The notes beneath the pieces are model-generated. The model had not been told where the DNA came from. It saw only the letters and a program-made list of their open reading frames with translations, and did no database searches. Shown piece by piece: positions 17,178-25,630 of a stretch of DNA of 64,000 bases. Origin of the DNA: Enterococcus sp. DIV2402 (GTDB lineage Bacteria; Bacillota; Bacilli; Lactobacillales; Enterococcaceae); NCBI RefSeq assembly GCF_017426705.2, contig NZ_CP147251.1, positions 124,001 through 188,000 of the forward strand, in the 5' to 3' direction. Positions within the stretch are counted from its first letter, which is position 1, and every line of letters starts with the position of its first letter. The position numbers and the translations under genes were made by a program.

Positions 17178-18128
17178 TTAGCTTTCCCATTGCTGATACA
17201 ATTGTTCAAATAATTCAACGGTTTGTAAGGTCAACTCTTTTGTGACAACCGGACTTTCCAACAAGCCTTTTTGAAGACAGTCATTGACGTGATTGACTTC
17301 AAAAACAAATTCGCTTTGATACGGTTGCTCGAATTTTTCTGTTTTTCCTTCACATAACAGTGTTGCGTTTGTTGCCTTCCAAAAATTAGGAATAGTCAGC
17401 TCCCCTTTTGTTCCATAAAATGTTAGCTGACTCGGTAAATCCAGATGGGTAGTAATAAAAATATTCCCTTGTACTTTATTTTCAAATAGTACACTGACAT
17501 CACATTGCGTATCACTTTCATGAGGATTACGTACCGCTGTACCCGCCGCTTCAACAATCGCTCCGCCTGTCACATACAACATGTACTGTAGAGGATATCC
17601 GCCTGAGCCACGTAGTGCACCACCACCTGCTTCAACAGAATAAAACCAATCAATATGATGAACCGTAGGATATGCCGTAATTGATTGCATATAGTTCACC
17701 GTGCCGATTGCTCCTGCCTCAATTTTTTCTTTGACAATTTGTGTGATTGGTAAAAACAATGCTTTTTGTGCTTCCATGATAAACAATTGGCGTTCACGCG
17801 CCAAATCAAATAATTCTTCTGCTTCATCCCAATTAAGTGTGAAGGGTTTTTCCAGTAAAACATGCTTGTTCGCTAACAAGGCTTCCTTAGCCGTTTCGTA
17901 ATGACCTTTGTTGTACACGGCAATATACACAATATCAATGGTAGTATCTTGCAATAATTCTTGATAGCTACCATAGACATTAGGTATTTCAAGCTGTTCT
18001 GCCATTTCTTGCGCACGTGCATAATCACGCGCTGCAATCGCCACAACTTCGCCATCTTTGCTTTCTTTCACTCCTGCTACAAAGCGGGGAACAATCTGTG
18101 CAGCGCTGATAATTCCGTAATGAATCAT
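17178..18128 (-). CDS. Gfo/Idh/MocA family oxidoreductase
   Basis: 316 residues: an N-terminal Rossmann domain (YGIISAAQIVPRF, then IDIVYIAVYNKGHYE) and the family EKP motif (VLLEKPFTLNW), with a C-terminal alpha/beta domain containing GGGALRGSGGYPLQY. It would oxidise or reduce a sugar or cyclitol with NAD(P). GGAGGAG precedes the ATG at 18128. It is followed by an RpiR gene. A degraded second copy of this gene and of its upstream region lies at 22139-22427, on the other side of the next beta-glucoside locus. Substrate unknown. Confidence 0.87.
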   Translation of the reverse strand: MIHYGIISAAQIVPRFVAGVKESKDGEVVAIAARDYARAQEMAEQLEIPNVYGSYQELLQDTTIDIVYIAVYNKGHYETAKEALLANKHVLLEKPFTLNWDEAEELFDLARERQLFIMEAQKALFLPITQIVKEKIEAGAIGTVNYMQSITAYPTVHHIDWFYSVEAGGGALRGSGGYPLQYMLYVTGGAIVEAAGTAVRNPHESDTQCDVSVLFENKVQGNIFITTHLDLPSQLTFYGTKGELTIPNFWKATNATLLCEGKTEKFEQPYQSEFVFEVNHVNDCLQKGLLESPVVTKELTLQTVELFEQLYQQWES

Positions 18129-18191
18129 GAATTTTCTCCTCCTTTGTCACATTTGATTGTACTATACTTTTTTTCATTTGAAAAAGCACGA

Positions 18192-18271
18192 ATACACAAA
18201 AAAAAGAGGACTGTGACATAAGTCCCCTTCTGATTATAACTGAGGATGATACATCCTTACGTCACAGCCTA
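18192..18271 (-). terminator. Terminator after second GH1 gene
   Basis: On the minus strand, GGCTGTGACGTAAG pairs with CTTATGTCACAGTCC, with an inner GGAT/ATCC hairpin, followed by TCTTTTTTTT. It separates the GH1 gene from the Gfo/Idh gene. Confidence 0.75.
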
Positions 18272-18279
18272 TCTATTCT

Positions 18280-19671
18280 TTAATTAAATCCGTTCTTTTC
18301 AGAAACTTCATTAAACCAATATCCTGATTTTTTGATTGTTCGTTGACCATCCTGCTCAAGATTTACTGCAATGAAGCCATACCGATTTTTATAAGCATTA
18401 GTCCATGACCAATTATCCATACAGGTCCACATATGATAGCCAATGCAATTTGCACCTTCTTGAATTGCTTGGTGAACATACCTTAGATGATCTTTAACAA
18501 ACGCGATGCGATAATCATCTTCAATCTGACCGTCTTTATTGATAAAACGTTCTTCTCCCTCTACCCCCATACCATTTTCAGAAATATAACATTTAATATT
18601 GCCGTAATTTTCTCGAGTATTGGTCAAGATGTCATAGATTCCTTTTTCATAAATTTCCCAACCACGATAAGGATTCATTTTTTTATTTGGCATATCATAA
18701 TTATCAAAATAGTCGTCTGGCATTGGATGATTGATATCAGCGATTGGTGTTTCTTTGGCCTTGATTCTACGTGGCTGATAATAATTAATTCCAAGTAAAT
18801 CAACTGTATTTTCCTGAATCGTTAGTAAATCTTCTACTTCCATTTTTGGTAAAATATCTAATTCTTTGATAATTTCTACTAATTCTTCTGGAAACGTTCC
18901 TTTGACAGCGGGATCTAAAAAGGAACGATTGAAAAAAGCATCTGCAATTGCTGCAGCTTTAACATCTTCTGGATTGGAATCATCTCGTGGGTAGCTAGGT
19001 GTCAAGTTTAAAATAATTCCTATCTCGCCATCTAATTCCATCTCATGATATATCTTGATTGCTTGAGCACTAGCCAAATTTTCATGGAAGCCCACTTGAA
19101 CAGCTTTTTTTAAATTCACTTCATTTGGATAATGAAACTGATACAAATAACCTCCTTCTACTGGAACAATCGGTTCATTATGAGTAAACCATTTCTTTAC
19201 ACGATCACCAAATAGTTCGAAACAAATTTTAGCATATCTTACATAAGCATCCACTGTTTGGCGACTCATCCATCCTCCTTGTTCCTGTAAAGACTTCGGC
19301 ATATCAAAATGATACAAATTTATCAAAGGCTCAATATCATTCGACAGTAATTCATCAATATAGCTATTATAAAATGCCACCGCTTCTGGATTGACAGCTC
19401 CCACACCATCCGGAATTAAACGACTCCACTGAATGGATGTTCGAAATGAATTATGTCCTGTCTTTTTCATCAATTGAATATCTTCTTTATATTTCGTATA
19501 TACTTGTGATGCTTTTTCTGGACCTACTTTATTAAAAAATTTTTCTGGCTCTTCTTCATACCAATAATCCCATATACTCTCTCCCTTAAGATCACCATGG
19601 ATTCGCCCTTCACTTTGCGGACCACTAGCTGCTGAACCCCATAAAAAATTTTCTGGAAATTTATAATTCAT
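18280..19671 (-). CDS. 6-phospho-beta-glucosidase, GH1
   Basis: 463 residues from the ATG at 19671 (GGAGGAAAAAAT upstream; the longer reading to 19698 is not family-like). The acid/base glutamate is in WFTHNEPIVP and the nucleophile in CYISENGMGV. It is a clear paralogue of the GH1 at 13993 with the same N-terminal FLWGSAASGPQSEG pattern. It is divergent from an EIIC gene 146 bp away; together they should import and cleave a beta-glucoside. The extra paralogue suggests a different aglycone preference. Confidence 0.9.
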   Translation of the reverse strand: MNYKFPENFLWGSAASGPQSEGRIHGDLKGESIWDYWYEEEPEKFFNKVGPEKASQVYTKYKEDIQLMKKTGHNSFRTSIQWSRLIPDGVGAVNPEAVAFYNSYIDELLSNDIEPLINLYHFDMPKSLQEQGGWMSRQTVDAYVRYAKICFELFGDRVKKWFTHNEPIVPVEGGYLYQFHYPNEVNLKKAVQVGFHENLASAQAIKIYHEMELDGEIGIILNLTPSYPRDDSNPEDVKAAAIADAFFNRSFLDPAVKGTFPEELVEIIKELDILPKMEVEDLLTIQENTVDLLGINYYQPRRIKAKETPIADINHPMPDDYFDNYDMPNKKMNPYRGWEIYEKGIYDILTNTRENYGNIKCYISENGMGVEGEERFINKDGQIEDDYRIAFVKDHLRYVHQAIQEGANCIGYHMWTCMDNWSWTNAYKNRYGFIAVNLEQDGQRTIKKSGYWFNEVSEKNGFN

Positions 19672-19700
19672 ATTTTTTCCTCCTTTACGATTTCCCAATT

Positions 19701-19729
19701 ATCATAGCTGATATCAAAAAATAAATCAA
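19701..19729 (-). promoter_or_regulatory. Promoter of second GH1 gene
   Basis: Minus strand: TTGATT and TATGAT with a 17-base spacer, about 30 bp upstream of the start codon at 19671. Confidence 0.55.
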
Positions 19730-19747
19730 TCTTTTTAAATAAATGAC

Positions 19748-19795
19748 TAGACATTTAAAATAAATAATGGTATATTTTCGTTGTAATCGATTACA
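19748..19795 (+). promoter_or_regulatory. Promoter of EIIC gene with perfect cre site
   Basis: TAGACA (19748) and TATATT (19771) are spaced by 17 bases. TGTAATCGATTACA at 19782-19795 matches all defined positions of the CcpA cre consensus and is a perfect palindrome over the predicted transcription start. Catabolite repression by CcpA is strongly suggested; a GntR operator is an alternative. Confidence 0.7.
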
Positions 19796-19817
19796 AATAT
19801 ATATAGAGGTGACTATA

Positions 19818-21086
19818 ATGAATAGTTTTATGGACAAATTGTCAGAAAAAATTATGCCTTTAGCTAATGCATTAGGGCAGAATCGTTATTTATCAGTTTT
19901 ACGAGATGCATTTATGCTTTCTTTTCCACTTACGATGTTTGGCTCTATTGTTGTTGTTATTAATAATTTACCTTTCTTTAATGATGCTACAAAAGGAACC
20001 TTGAGCGGTCTTTTTGGAAATGGACAAAATGCCACAATGAGTATTATGACAATTTTTGTCACATTTGGTATTGGCTATTATTTATCTAAATCTTATAAAG
20101 TTGAGGCTATTTTCGGTGGCGCTGTTTCTTTAGCTAGTTTTTTAATTTTAACACCGTTTGTTTTATTAACTGAAGATGGTACTGAAGTCAGTGGCGTACT
20201 CTCTTTGGATCGATTAGGTGCAAAAGGAATGTTCATTGGTATGATTGCCGCTTTTATTGCCGCAGAAATTTATTGTCGAATCACTAAAAAAGGCTGGCAA
20301 ATAAAAATGCCTGATGGTGTTCCACCAGCTGTGACAAAATCGTTCGCCGCATTGATTCCCGCAGTCGTAACTTTGACTTTCTTTCTATTAGTTAATGCCT
20401 TAATGATTGGAATCTTTCATGTGAACTTGCATGATGTTATCTATGAAGTCATCCAAAAACCATTAACTGGGCTAGGTAGTAGTTTACCTGCGACTTTATT
20501 AGCATTATTTTTAGTTCAATTTCTGTGGTTCTTTGGATTACACGGGCAAATTATCGTAAACTCTGTTATGGACCCAATTTGGAATACGTTAATGCTAGAT
20601 AACCTTGAAGCATACCAACAAGGACAGGATTTACCTCATATTATTACCAAACCTTTCATGGAAACATTTACTGTTGGACTAGGAGGTTCTGGTATGACTT
20701 TGGCAGTTGTCATCTTAATGGCTTTTGTTTTAAAGAAAAAGCAATATCAAGAGATTGGTCGACTAGCTTTAGCTCCAGGCATTTTTAATGTGAATGAACC
20801 CGCGATTTTTGGCTTGCCAATTGTACTCAACGCAACCATTTTAATTCCTTGGATTTGTGCACCATTGATTGTAACCACCTTCAACTACTTTATGATGGCA
20901 ACAGGTATCGTTCCTGCCCCGACAGGCGTTTCCGTTCCTTGGACAGTTCCAATTATTGCTAGCGGAACACTAGCCACAAACTCATGGTTAGGCGGTTTAT
21001 TGCAAGCAATAGATTTCATTATAGTTGCTTTAATTTGGTATCCATTCTTACGAGCAATGGATCGCCAAACAACTATCGAAGAGTAA
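19818..21086 (+). CDS. PTS EIIC, lactose/cellobiose family
   Basis: 422 residues from the ATG at 19818 (AGAGGTG upstream). The CelB-type permease carries IKMPDGVPPAVTKSF, FFGLHGQIIVNSVMDP and LAPGIFNVNEPAIFG. It is more distant from the other two EIICs of the window than they are from each other. It lacks EIIA/EIIB partners in cis. It forms a divergent pair with the GH1 gene and is followed by a terminator and a GntR regulator. Confidence 0.9.
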   Translation: MNSFMDKLSEKIMPLANALGQNRYLSVLRDAFMLSFPLTMFGSIVVVINNLPFFNDATKGTLSGLFGNGQNATMSIMTIFVTFGIGYYLSKSYKVEAIFGGAVSLASFLILTPFVLLTEDGTEVSGVLSLDRLGAKGMFIGMIAAFIAAEIYCRITKKGWQIKMPDGVPPAVTKSFAALIPAVVTLTFFLLVNALMIGIFHVNLHDVIYEVIQKPLTGLGSSLPATLLALFLVQFLWFFGLHGQIIVNSVMDPIWNTLMLDNLEAYQQGQDLPHIITKPFMETFTVGLGGSGMTLAVVILMAFVLKKKQYQEIGRLALAPGIFNVNEPAIFGLPIVLNATILIPWICAPLIVTTFNYFMMATGIVPAPTGVSVPWTVPIIASGTLATNSWLGGLLQAIDFIIVALIWYPFLRAMDRQTTIEE

Positions 21087-21087
21087 A

Positions 21088-21137
21088 CAAAACAAGAGAT
21101 AAACCCGTGTATTTCGCGTTTATCTCTTGTTTATTTC
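21088..21137 (+). terminator. Terminator after EIIC gene
   Basis: AAACAAGAGATAAAC pairs with GTTTATCTCTTGTTT around a 13-base loop, then ATTTC. The T run is weak, so read-through into the GntR gene is possible. Confidence 0.7.
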
Positions 21138-21193
21138 ATCTTAAGATTGAGGAAATGAAAAGAATTATGTATACTCAAATAGAGGTGAATGAT

Positions 21194-21910
21194 GTGTTGA
21201 AGTACGAAGAAATCGCAAATGTTTTAAGAGAACGAATCAAAAGTCAGATTTATCCTCCTGACAGCTTTTTACCCAATCAAGTACAATTGGTAGAAGAATT
21301 TTCAGTGAGTCGAATGACCATCAAAAAAGCCATTAATATTTTGACTATGGAAGGACTAGTTTATGCACAACGTGGTAGTGGTACAAAAGTATTAAATCAC
21401 CCTTTCGTTAATCGTGATACGTCTATTTTGTCCAATTATCAAGGTTTAAGCACAGAGATGATGCGTGAACATCGCTCATTAGAGAGTCAAGTCATTGAAT
21501 TTAAAGTTGATTTTCCTGACAAGAATATCCAAGAACGTTTAATGATCGATGCTGAACAGCCGATTTACAAAATTATTCGTCTTCGCATTTTAGATGGTGA
21601 ACCATTTATTTTAGAGTATACGTATATGCCAGTCAATCTTGTACCTGGATTGAAAAAAATCCATGCTGCTAATTCTATCTATAGTTATGTCAAAGACGAA
21701 TTGGGGATTAAATTTGCTGGTGCCTATCGAACAATCATGGCCGATATCAGTTCTGAATTTGATCAACAGTATTTACAATGTAAAAAAACAGATCCGGTTT
21801 TAGAGATTCAACAAATCATTTATTTAAACAATGGTCAACCACTAGAATTCTCATGTAGCAGAAATCGCTATGATGTACGAGCCTATTCTTATCTAGACGT
21901 GAAAGAATAG
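21194..21910 (+). CDS. GntR-family regulator with UTRA domain
   Basis: About 238 residues: a winged helix-turn-helix (LPNQVQLVEEFSVSRMTIKKAINIL) and a UTRA domain (PIYKIIRLRILDGEPFILEYTYMP). The start is uncertain. The GTG at 21194 follows AGAGGTG at six bases and gives the family-typical start LKYEEIANVLRERI; an in-frame ATG at 21167 has no good ribosome site. The gene follows the EIIC gene and its terminator and probably regulates the divergent GH1/EIIC pair. Confidence 0.82.
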   Translation: MLKYEEIANVLRERIKSQIYPPDSFLPNQVQLVEEFSVSRMTIKKAINILTMEGLVYAQRGSGTKVLNHPFVNRDTSILSNYQGLSTEMMREHRSLESQVIEFKVDFPDKNIQERLMIDAEQPIYKIIRLRILDGEPFILEYTYMPVNLVPGLKKIHAANSIYSYVKDELGIKFAGAYRTIMADISSEFDQQYLQCKKTDPVLEIQQIIYLNNGQPLEFSCSRNRYDVRAYSYLDVKE

Positions 21911-21963
21911 CGTGCGCATTTCGAGTAATTAGCCTGAAGTTATGACATGAATACAAATAAAAG

Positions 21964-22048
21964 TATCTGAACCATAGAGAAGCGTGTGTGCTACTATTAC
22001 GACAGAGGTCTGTCGAAGCATAGGAGTCGTCTTTCTATCGTTCAGATA
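21964..22048. repeat. Long imperfect inverted repeat / folded element
   Basis: TATCTGAAC pairs with GTTCAGATA, and the pairing continues inward (ATAGA with TCTAT). A central CGACAGA/TCTGTCG hairpin sits inside. It lies 53 bp after the GntR stop. It may be a terminator, a decayed small mobile element or a structured RNA. Nothing else is recognised in 21911-22138. Confidence 0.5.
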
Positions 22049-22138
22049 TTTATTGTTCATAACGTAATATCACACATTCCTTTCTTAACAATTAAAATTT
22101 ACTATCTGGTTTATAAAGAAAAAATACCTCGTTACTCT

Positions 22139-22427
22139 CTAATCGCCCCCTTGCTGATAGAATTGTTCAAATAATTCAACGGTTTGTAAAATCAACTCCT
22201 TAGTGACAATCGGACTCTCCAAAAACAAATTTGCTTTGATACGGTTGCTCGAATTTTTCTGTTTTTCCTTCACATAATAGTGTTGCGCTTGCTGCCTTCC
22301 GAAAATTAGGAATAGTTTGTTCACTTTATATTGTGTATCACTTTCAAGAAGATTACGTACCGCTGTACCTGCTGCTTCAGCAATCGCTCTACCTGAACCA
22401 CTGAAAAAGCACACATACACAAAAAAA
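22139..22427 (-). pseudogene. Decayed duplicate of the Gfo/Idh/MocA gene
   Basis: The stretch is recognisably a shortened copy of 17178-18205. Shared pieces include AATTGTTCAAATAATTCAAC, the GCTTTGATACGGTTGCTCGA region, TTAGGAATAGT and GTATCACTTTCA. Two or more internal deletions have removed the middle of the gene, and the N-terminal Rossmann half is missing. The upstream end matches the promoter-proximal region of the intact gene (GAAAAAGCAC, then ACACAAAAAAA). The fused reading frame of about 99 residues has no proper start. Not a functional gene. Confidence 0.85.
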
Positions 22428-22464
22428 GGCAACAACAAACAAATTGTTTGTTGTTGCCCTTTTT
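22421..22464. terminator. Bidirectional terminator (perfect 13-bp stem)
   Basis: GGCAACAACAAAC pairs with GTTTGTTGTTGCC around a 5-base loop. Seven Ts follow on the minus strand and five on the plus strand. It ends the udk transcript or the structured RNA upstream of it. Confidence 0.88.
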
Positions 22465-22469
22465 ACAGT

Positions 22470-22600
22470 ACTATTGCTAGTAGATGATCGATTCTCCACA
22501 AAACAATCATCCGACACCCTGCAAATCCGGCAGGTTGAGTTTCCTCGGTGTGTCTCTGTTTGAGTTGACTAGCATCCGCTAGCCGTCTCGGCTCATCGCA
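22470..22600 (-). ncRNA. Candidate structured RNA downstream of udk
   Basis: Read on the minus strand, the segment holds consecutive hairpins. GCCG/CGGC and CTAGC/GCTAG come first. A three-way junction follows: GACAC/GTGTC closes GAG-GAAA-CTC (a GNRA tetraloop) and CCTGC/GCAGG. GATGATTG/CGATCATC comes next, then the strong terminator. Base composition is richer in G and C than the flanks. I do not recognise a known RNA family. It may be an independent small RNA or a folded udk 3' UTR. Confidence 0.5.
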
Positions 22601-22641
22601 TGAAGATTACTTTAGCATAAAATCACTCGCTTGGCTAGTGT

Positions 22642-23268
22642 TTAATCTTCTAAAATTGAGCCAACTTTCGTATTGATTAAATCAATCGCTACATGATTTT
22701 CGCCACCTTCAGGCACAATGACGTCTGCATAACGTTTGGTTGGTTCAATAAACTGATTATACATAGGTTTTACGACGGATAAATATTGTTCAATGATTGA
22801 ATCTAGCGTACGTCCACGTTCTTCCATATCACGTTTGATACGACGAATAATACGAATATCGTCATCTGTATCCACGTAAATTTTAATATCCATTAAATCA
22901 CGTAATCGTTCATCTTCTAAAATTAAAATCCCTTCTAAAATGATGACCTCTTTTGGTTCTTGAATAATTATTTCGTCACTACGTGTATGTTTGACATAAT
23001 CATAAACAGGTTTTTCAATCGTTTCGTAATTTAATAATTTTGATAAATGCGTAATCAATAAATCCGTATCAAAAGCTAACGGATGATCGTAATTCGTTTT
23101 TAAACGATCTTCAAAGGCTAAGTGGCTTTGGTCTTTGTAATAAGAGTCATGCTCTAACATCATGATTGAATGCTCGGGAAAGTGATTTAAAATCGCACGA
23201 CTGACACTTGTCTTGCCACTTCCAGATCCTCCAGTAACGCCAATAATGATTGGTTTATGTTTCGTCAT
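22642..23268 (-). CDS. udk: Uridine kinase
   Basis: 209 residues. It phosphorylates uridine and cytidine with ATP or GTP in pyrimidine salvage. The Walker [10 protein letters not shown] lies at residues 13-21; EHDSYYKD and the DYVKHTRS region are typical of Udk. I start at the ATG at 23268 (GAGG eight bases upstream); the in-frame upstream ATG at 23292 gives a non-conserved extension. It is encoded downstream of a HAD nucleotidase, which may remove non-canonical nucleotides from the same pool. Confidence 0.95.
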   Translation of the reverse strand: MTKHKPIIIGVTGGSGSGKTSVSRAILNHFPEHSIMMLEHDSYYKDQSHLAFEDRLKTNYDHPLAFDTDLLITHLSKLLNYETIEKPVYDYVKHTRSDEIIIQEPKEVIILEGILILEDERLRDLMDIKIYVDTDDDIRIIRRIKRDMEERGRTLDSIIEQYLSVVKPMYNQFIEPTKRYADVIVPEGGENHVAIDLINTKVGSILED

Positions 23269-23344
23269 CAAATTTACCTCTTTCATTTTCAATTCTCTTT
23301 AAATTATAACGAAAATAGGCAAAATTACTATCAAAATCCACCAG

Positions 23345-24028
23345 TTAAACTAAAATTCCATAAATTTCTTCCAGGTTTCGAATTTGGAAAGTCGGTTTAA
23401 TGTTTGGTTCTTCAACATTTTTAACAGGATTTAACCAAATGGTATCAATACCAGCATTTTTCCCACCTTGAGTATCAGAAGTCAAAGAGTCTCCTATAAT
23501 GATTGTTTCTTCTCTTTTCAATTCTGGAATACGTGCAAATGCGTAGTCGAAAAATTCTCGTTTTGGTTTTTGATAACCCGCTGTTTCGGATACAAAAATA
23601 TCTTTAAAATAAGGTAATAGCTTTGAATCAGTGAGACGTTGGTATTGAGTTGTGGCAACACCGTTTGTAACCACGTATAACTCAGCTTTTTCTGCCAAGT
23701 CCTGTACAATCTCTAAACTATTTCCTAAGCGTTTGTGTCCTTGATTCAAATAATGACGATAGCGTTTTTCCATGGCTGGACTATCTACTTGTTTTCCTAA
23801 ATGTTCAAACAAAATACCAAATCGACCATTTACAACCTCTGCTGAAGTCATATTGCCTTTTTCGTATTCTTTCCAACGTTGCTGATTTAACACCTTATAA
23901 GTCTGTTCAATTTCTGGTGTCAGCTCAATTTTCACTTCTTGAAACAGAGATTGTAATGCCTGATTTTCTGCATCTTTAAAATCTAATAAGGTATCATCGA
24001 CATCGAATAATAATGTTTTGTATCGCAT
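23345..24028 (-). CDS. HAD-superfamily nucleotidase, YjjG type
   Basis: 227 residues with the four HAD motifs: DVDDT with nucleophile D9 and acid D11, VVTNGVATTQ, KPKREFF and IIIGDSLTSD. The family dephosphorylates non-canonical pyrimidine nucleotides and other small phosphates. RBS AGGAG precedes the ATG at 24028. It sits 76 bp upstream of udk on the same strand with no terminator between, so joint transcription is likely. Confidence 0.88.
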   Translation of the reverse strand: MRYKTLLFDVDDTLLDFKDAENQALQSLFQEVKIELTPEIEQTYKVLNQQRWKEYEKGNMTSAEVVNGRFGILFEHLGKQVDSPAMEKRYRHYLNQGHKRLGNSLEIVQDLAEKAELYVVTNGVATTQYQRLTDSKLLPYFKDIFVSETAGYQKPKREFFDYAFARIPELKREETIIIGDSLTSDTQGGKNAGIDTIWLNPVKNVEEPNIKPTFQIRNLEEIYGILV

Positions 24029-24105
24029 AGTAACGCTCCTTTTGTCTTCACTCTGTTAAATAGTGTAACTCATATTGGAATTTGAAGCCATTAGTAAACT
24101 TATTG

Positions 24106-24145
24106 AAAAAAACCAGAGCTACAAAATGTAGTCCTGGTTTTTTCT
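24106..24145. terminator. Terminator after DoxX gene
   Basis: AAACCAG plus CTACA pairs with TGTAG plus CTGGTTT, with flanking A and T runs on both sides. Confidence 0.8.
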
Positions 24146-24147
24146 TG

Positions 24148-24528
24148 TTATTTTGTGGGAATAAATTGCACAATTTTTTTATCAAAATGACTAATTCCCA
24201 CACCTAAGCTGATGACTGCCAATAATAGTTCTAATTCATAGCCATTCACAAAGCCGCTTTGTGCTTTTAACAAATACATTGCACTTAATAAAATGGCAAT
24301 AAATCCTAGCGAAACCAGTGGCACTAATATCCCCGCAATCATAAATATTCCACCAACTACTTCTACCAAAGCAGTCAAAATAGCAACGATTCCTGGTACG
24401 CCGATACTTTCAAAAAATTGTTGTGTGCCAGTTAAATCTGTGAATTTCGCAACACCGTGCAACAACATAGTGATTCCTAAAATCACTCGAATAATAATAA
24501 TGCCAATGACCAATCTATTCTTAAACAT
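24148..24528 (-). CDS. DoxX family membrane protein
   Basis: 126 residues with four predicted transmembrane helices. The N-terminal RVILGITMLLHGVAKF and central VEVVGGIFMIAGILVPL match DoxX. Family members are linked to redox or quinone functions, but no specific role can be assigned. GGAGG precedes the ATG at 24528. It is a single-gene unit by spacing. Confidence 0.82.
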   Translation of the reverse strand: MFKNRLVIGIIIIRVILGITMLLHGVAKFTDLTGTQQFFESIGVPGIVAILTALVEVVGGIFMIAGILVPLVSLGFIAILLSAMYLLKAQSGFVNGYELELLLAVISLGVGISHFDKKIVQFIPTK

Positions 24529-24614
24529 AACATCCTCCTAAACTTACTATAAGTTAGTACTTTACTATTAAACCATAGTTTGAAAGCCTAAGTAAATAAT
24601 TATGCCTAGATTTT

Positions 24615-25325
24615 TCATCTGAAATAATCTTTTAATAACAGTAATTCGTCTTGCGTTAGTTCACGATAAGCACCTACTGATAAATCTCCTAGTGTAATTG
24701 GCCCCATTGCCACACGTTTTAAATAGATGACTTTTTTACCAGTCGCTAAAAACATTTTTTTCACTTGATGAAATTTTCCTTCTCGAATAGTTAAACGGAC
24801 ATGACTTTCATAGGGTGTTGCTGATAAAATTTCCAATTTTGCTGGTTGGCAGGTTGCACCCCCAATAAATTTAATACCTTGAGCGAAGATCGTCATATCT
24901 TTTGTAGTCACTTCTGCATTAATGATTGCTTCATATACTTTATCAACTTTTTTCTTTGGCTGAATTAAATCATAATTCAACTGTCCATTGCTTGTTAGTA
25001 GCAGAAGACCCTCTGTATCACGATCCAAACGCCCGACTGCCACTAAATCTTGACGATAGTCTTCAGTATGTAAACAGTCGAAAACAGTTGACAAATTATC
25101 TTTATTGGCAGTGACAACACCTTGAGGTTTATTTAATAAATAATATTTGTCATTTGTAAAAAGGCGTTGCCCATTAATGTCAATCTGATGAATTCGACTA
25201 TCCACATTTTTATTTTCTTGATAAACCACTTGACCATCTACTTGAACTTTCCCCATTAAAAAAAGACGTTTCATCTGTTTTCTCGACGTCTTTAACTGTT
25301 TCTCAATTAATTTATCTAATCGCAT
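24615..25325 (-). CDS. rsuA: 16S rRNA pseudouridine synthase, RsuA family
   Basis: 236 residues: an N-terminal S4 domain (MRLDKLIEKQLKTSRKQ) and a catalytic domain with the aspartate in VGRLDRDTEGLLLLT. KFHQVKKMF near the C-terminus is also conserved. The expected modification is pseudouridine 516 in 16S rRNA; other RsuA-family sites are possible. RBS AAAGGGA precedes the ATG at 25325. Confidence 0.88.
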   Translation of the reverse strand: MRLDKLIEKQLKTSRKQMKRLFLMGKVQVDGQVVYQENKNVDSRIHQIDINGQRLFTNDKYYLLNKPQGVVTANKDNLSTVFDCLHTEDYRQDLVAVGRLDRDTEGLLLLTSNGQLNYDLIQPKKKVDKVYEAIINAEVTTKDMTIFAQGIKFIGGATCQPAKLEILSATPYESHVRLTIREGKFHQVKKMFLATGKKVIYLKRVAMGPITLGDLSVGAYRELTQDELLLLKDYFR

Positions 25326-25396
25326 AGTATCCCTTTCTTTCTATCTTATTATAGCTTGAATTCTTTAAGATTGTCCTAATAAAAAAATCGAAATCT

Positions 25397-25425
25397 TTGA
25401 CTTCTATTAAAATTCCACGTATGGT
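25397..25425 (+). promoter_or_regulatory. Promoter of the L25 gene
   Basis: TTGACT and TATGGT with a 17-base spacer; predicted start near 25432, giving a leader of about 200 nt. Confidence 0.55.
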
Positions 25426-25431
25426 TAAAGG

Positions 25432-25627
25432 GTAAAGTAAATATAAGTTCTCACTACACACAGCGTTACAACCTGGTGGAGAAAGATCTGATCAACCTTT
25501 CTGGGCAGCTGTGGATAAACAACTGCCTTTTTGCGTGTTCTCAATCACGTGCCACTTAAATGTGCATGAGTAACAAAAATTTGCTTAAAAACTACTGTTA
25601 CAACACAGGAAATTTAGGAGGAATTGA
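25432..25627 (+). promoter_or_regulatory. Long structured leader of the L25 gene
   Basis: The leader contains AGAAAG/CTTTCT (25480-25502) and then GGCAG/CTGCC with additional TGT/ACA pairs (25504-25527), followed by TTTTTG. That is an attenuator-like terminator 100 nt before the gene. Ribosomal-protein autoregulation or another attenuation mechanism is plausible; I do not recognise a named leader family. Confidence 0.45.
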
Positions 25628-25630
25628 GTT

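Noticed and set aside
21986..22174. Short plus-strand open frame after the GntR gene
   Set aside because: No ribosome site, no family resemblance, and it overlaps an inverted repeat and the pseudogene.
22139..22438. Open frame of about 99 residues as a small gene
   Set aside because: It is the fused remnant of the Gfo/Idh gene with internal deletions and no suitable start; called a pseudogene.
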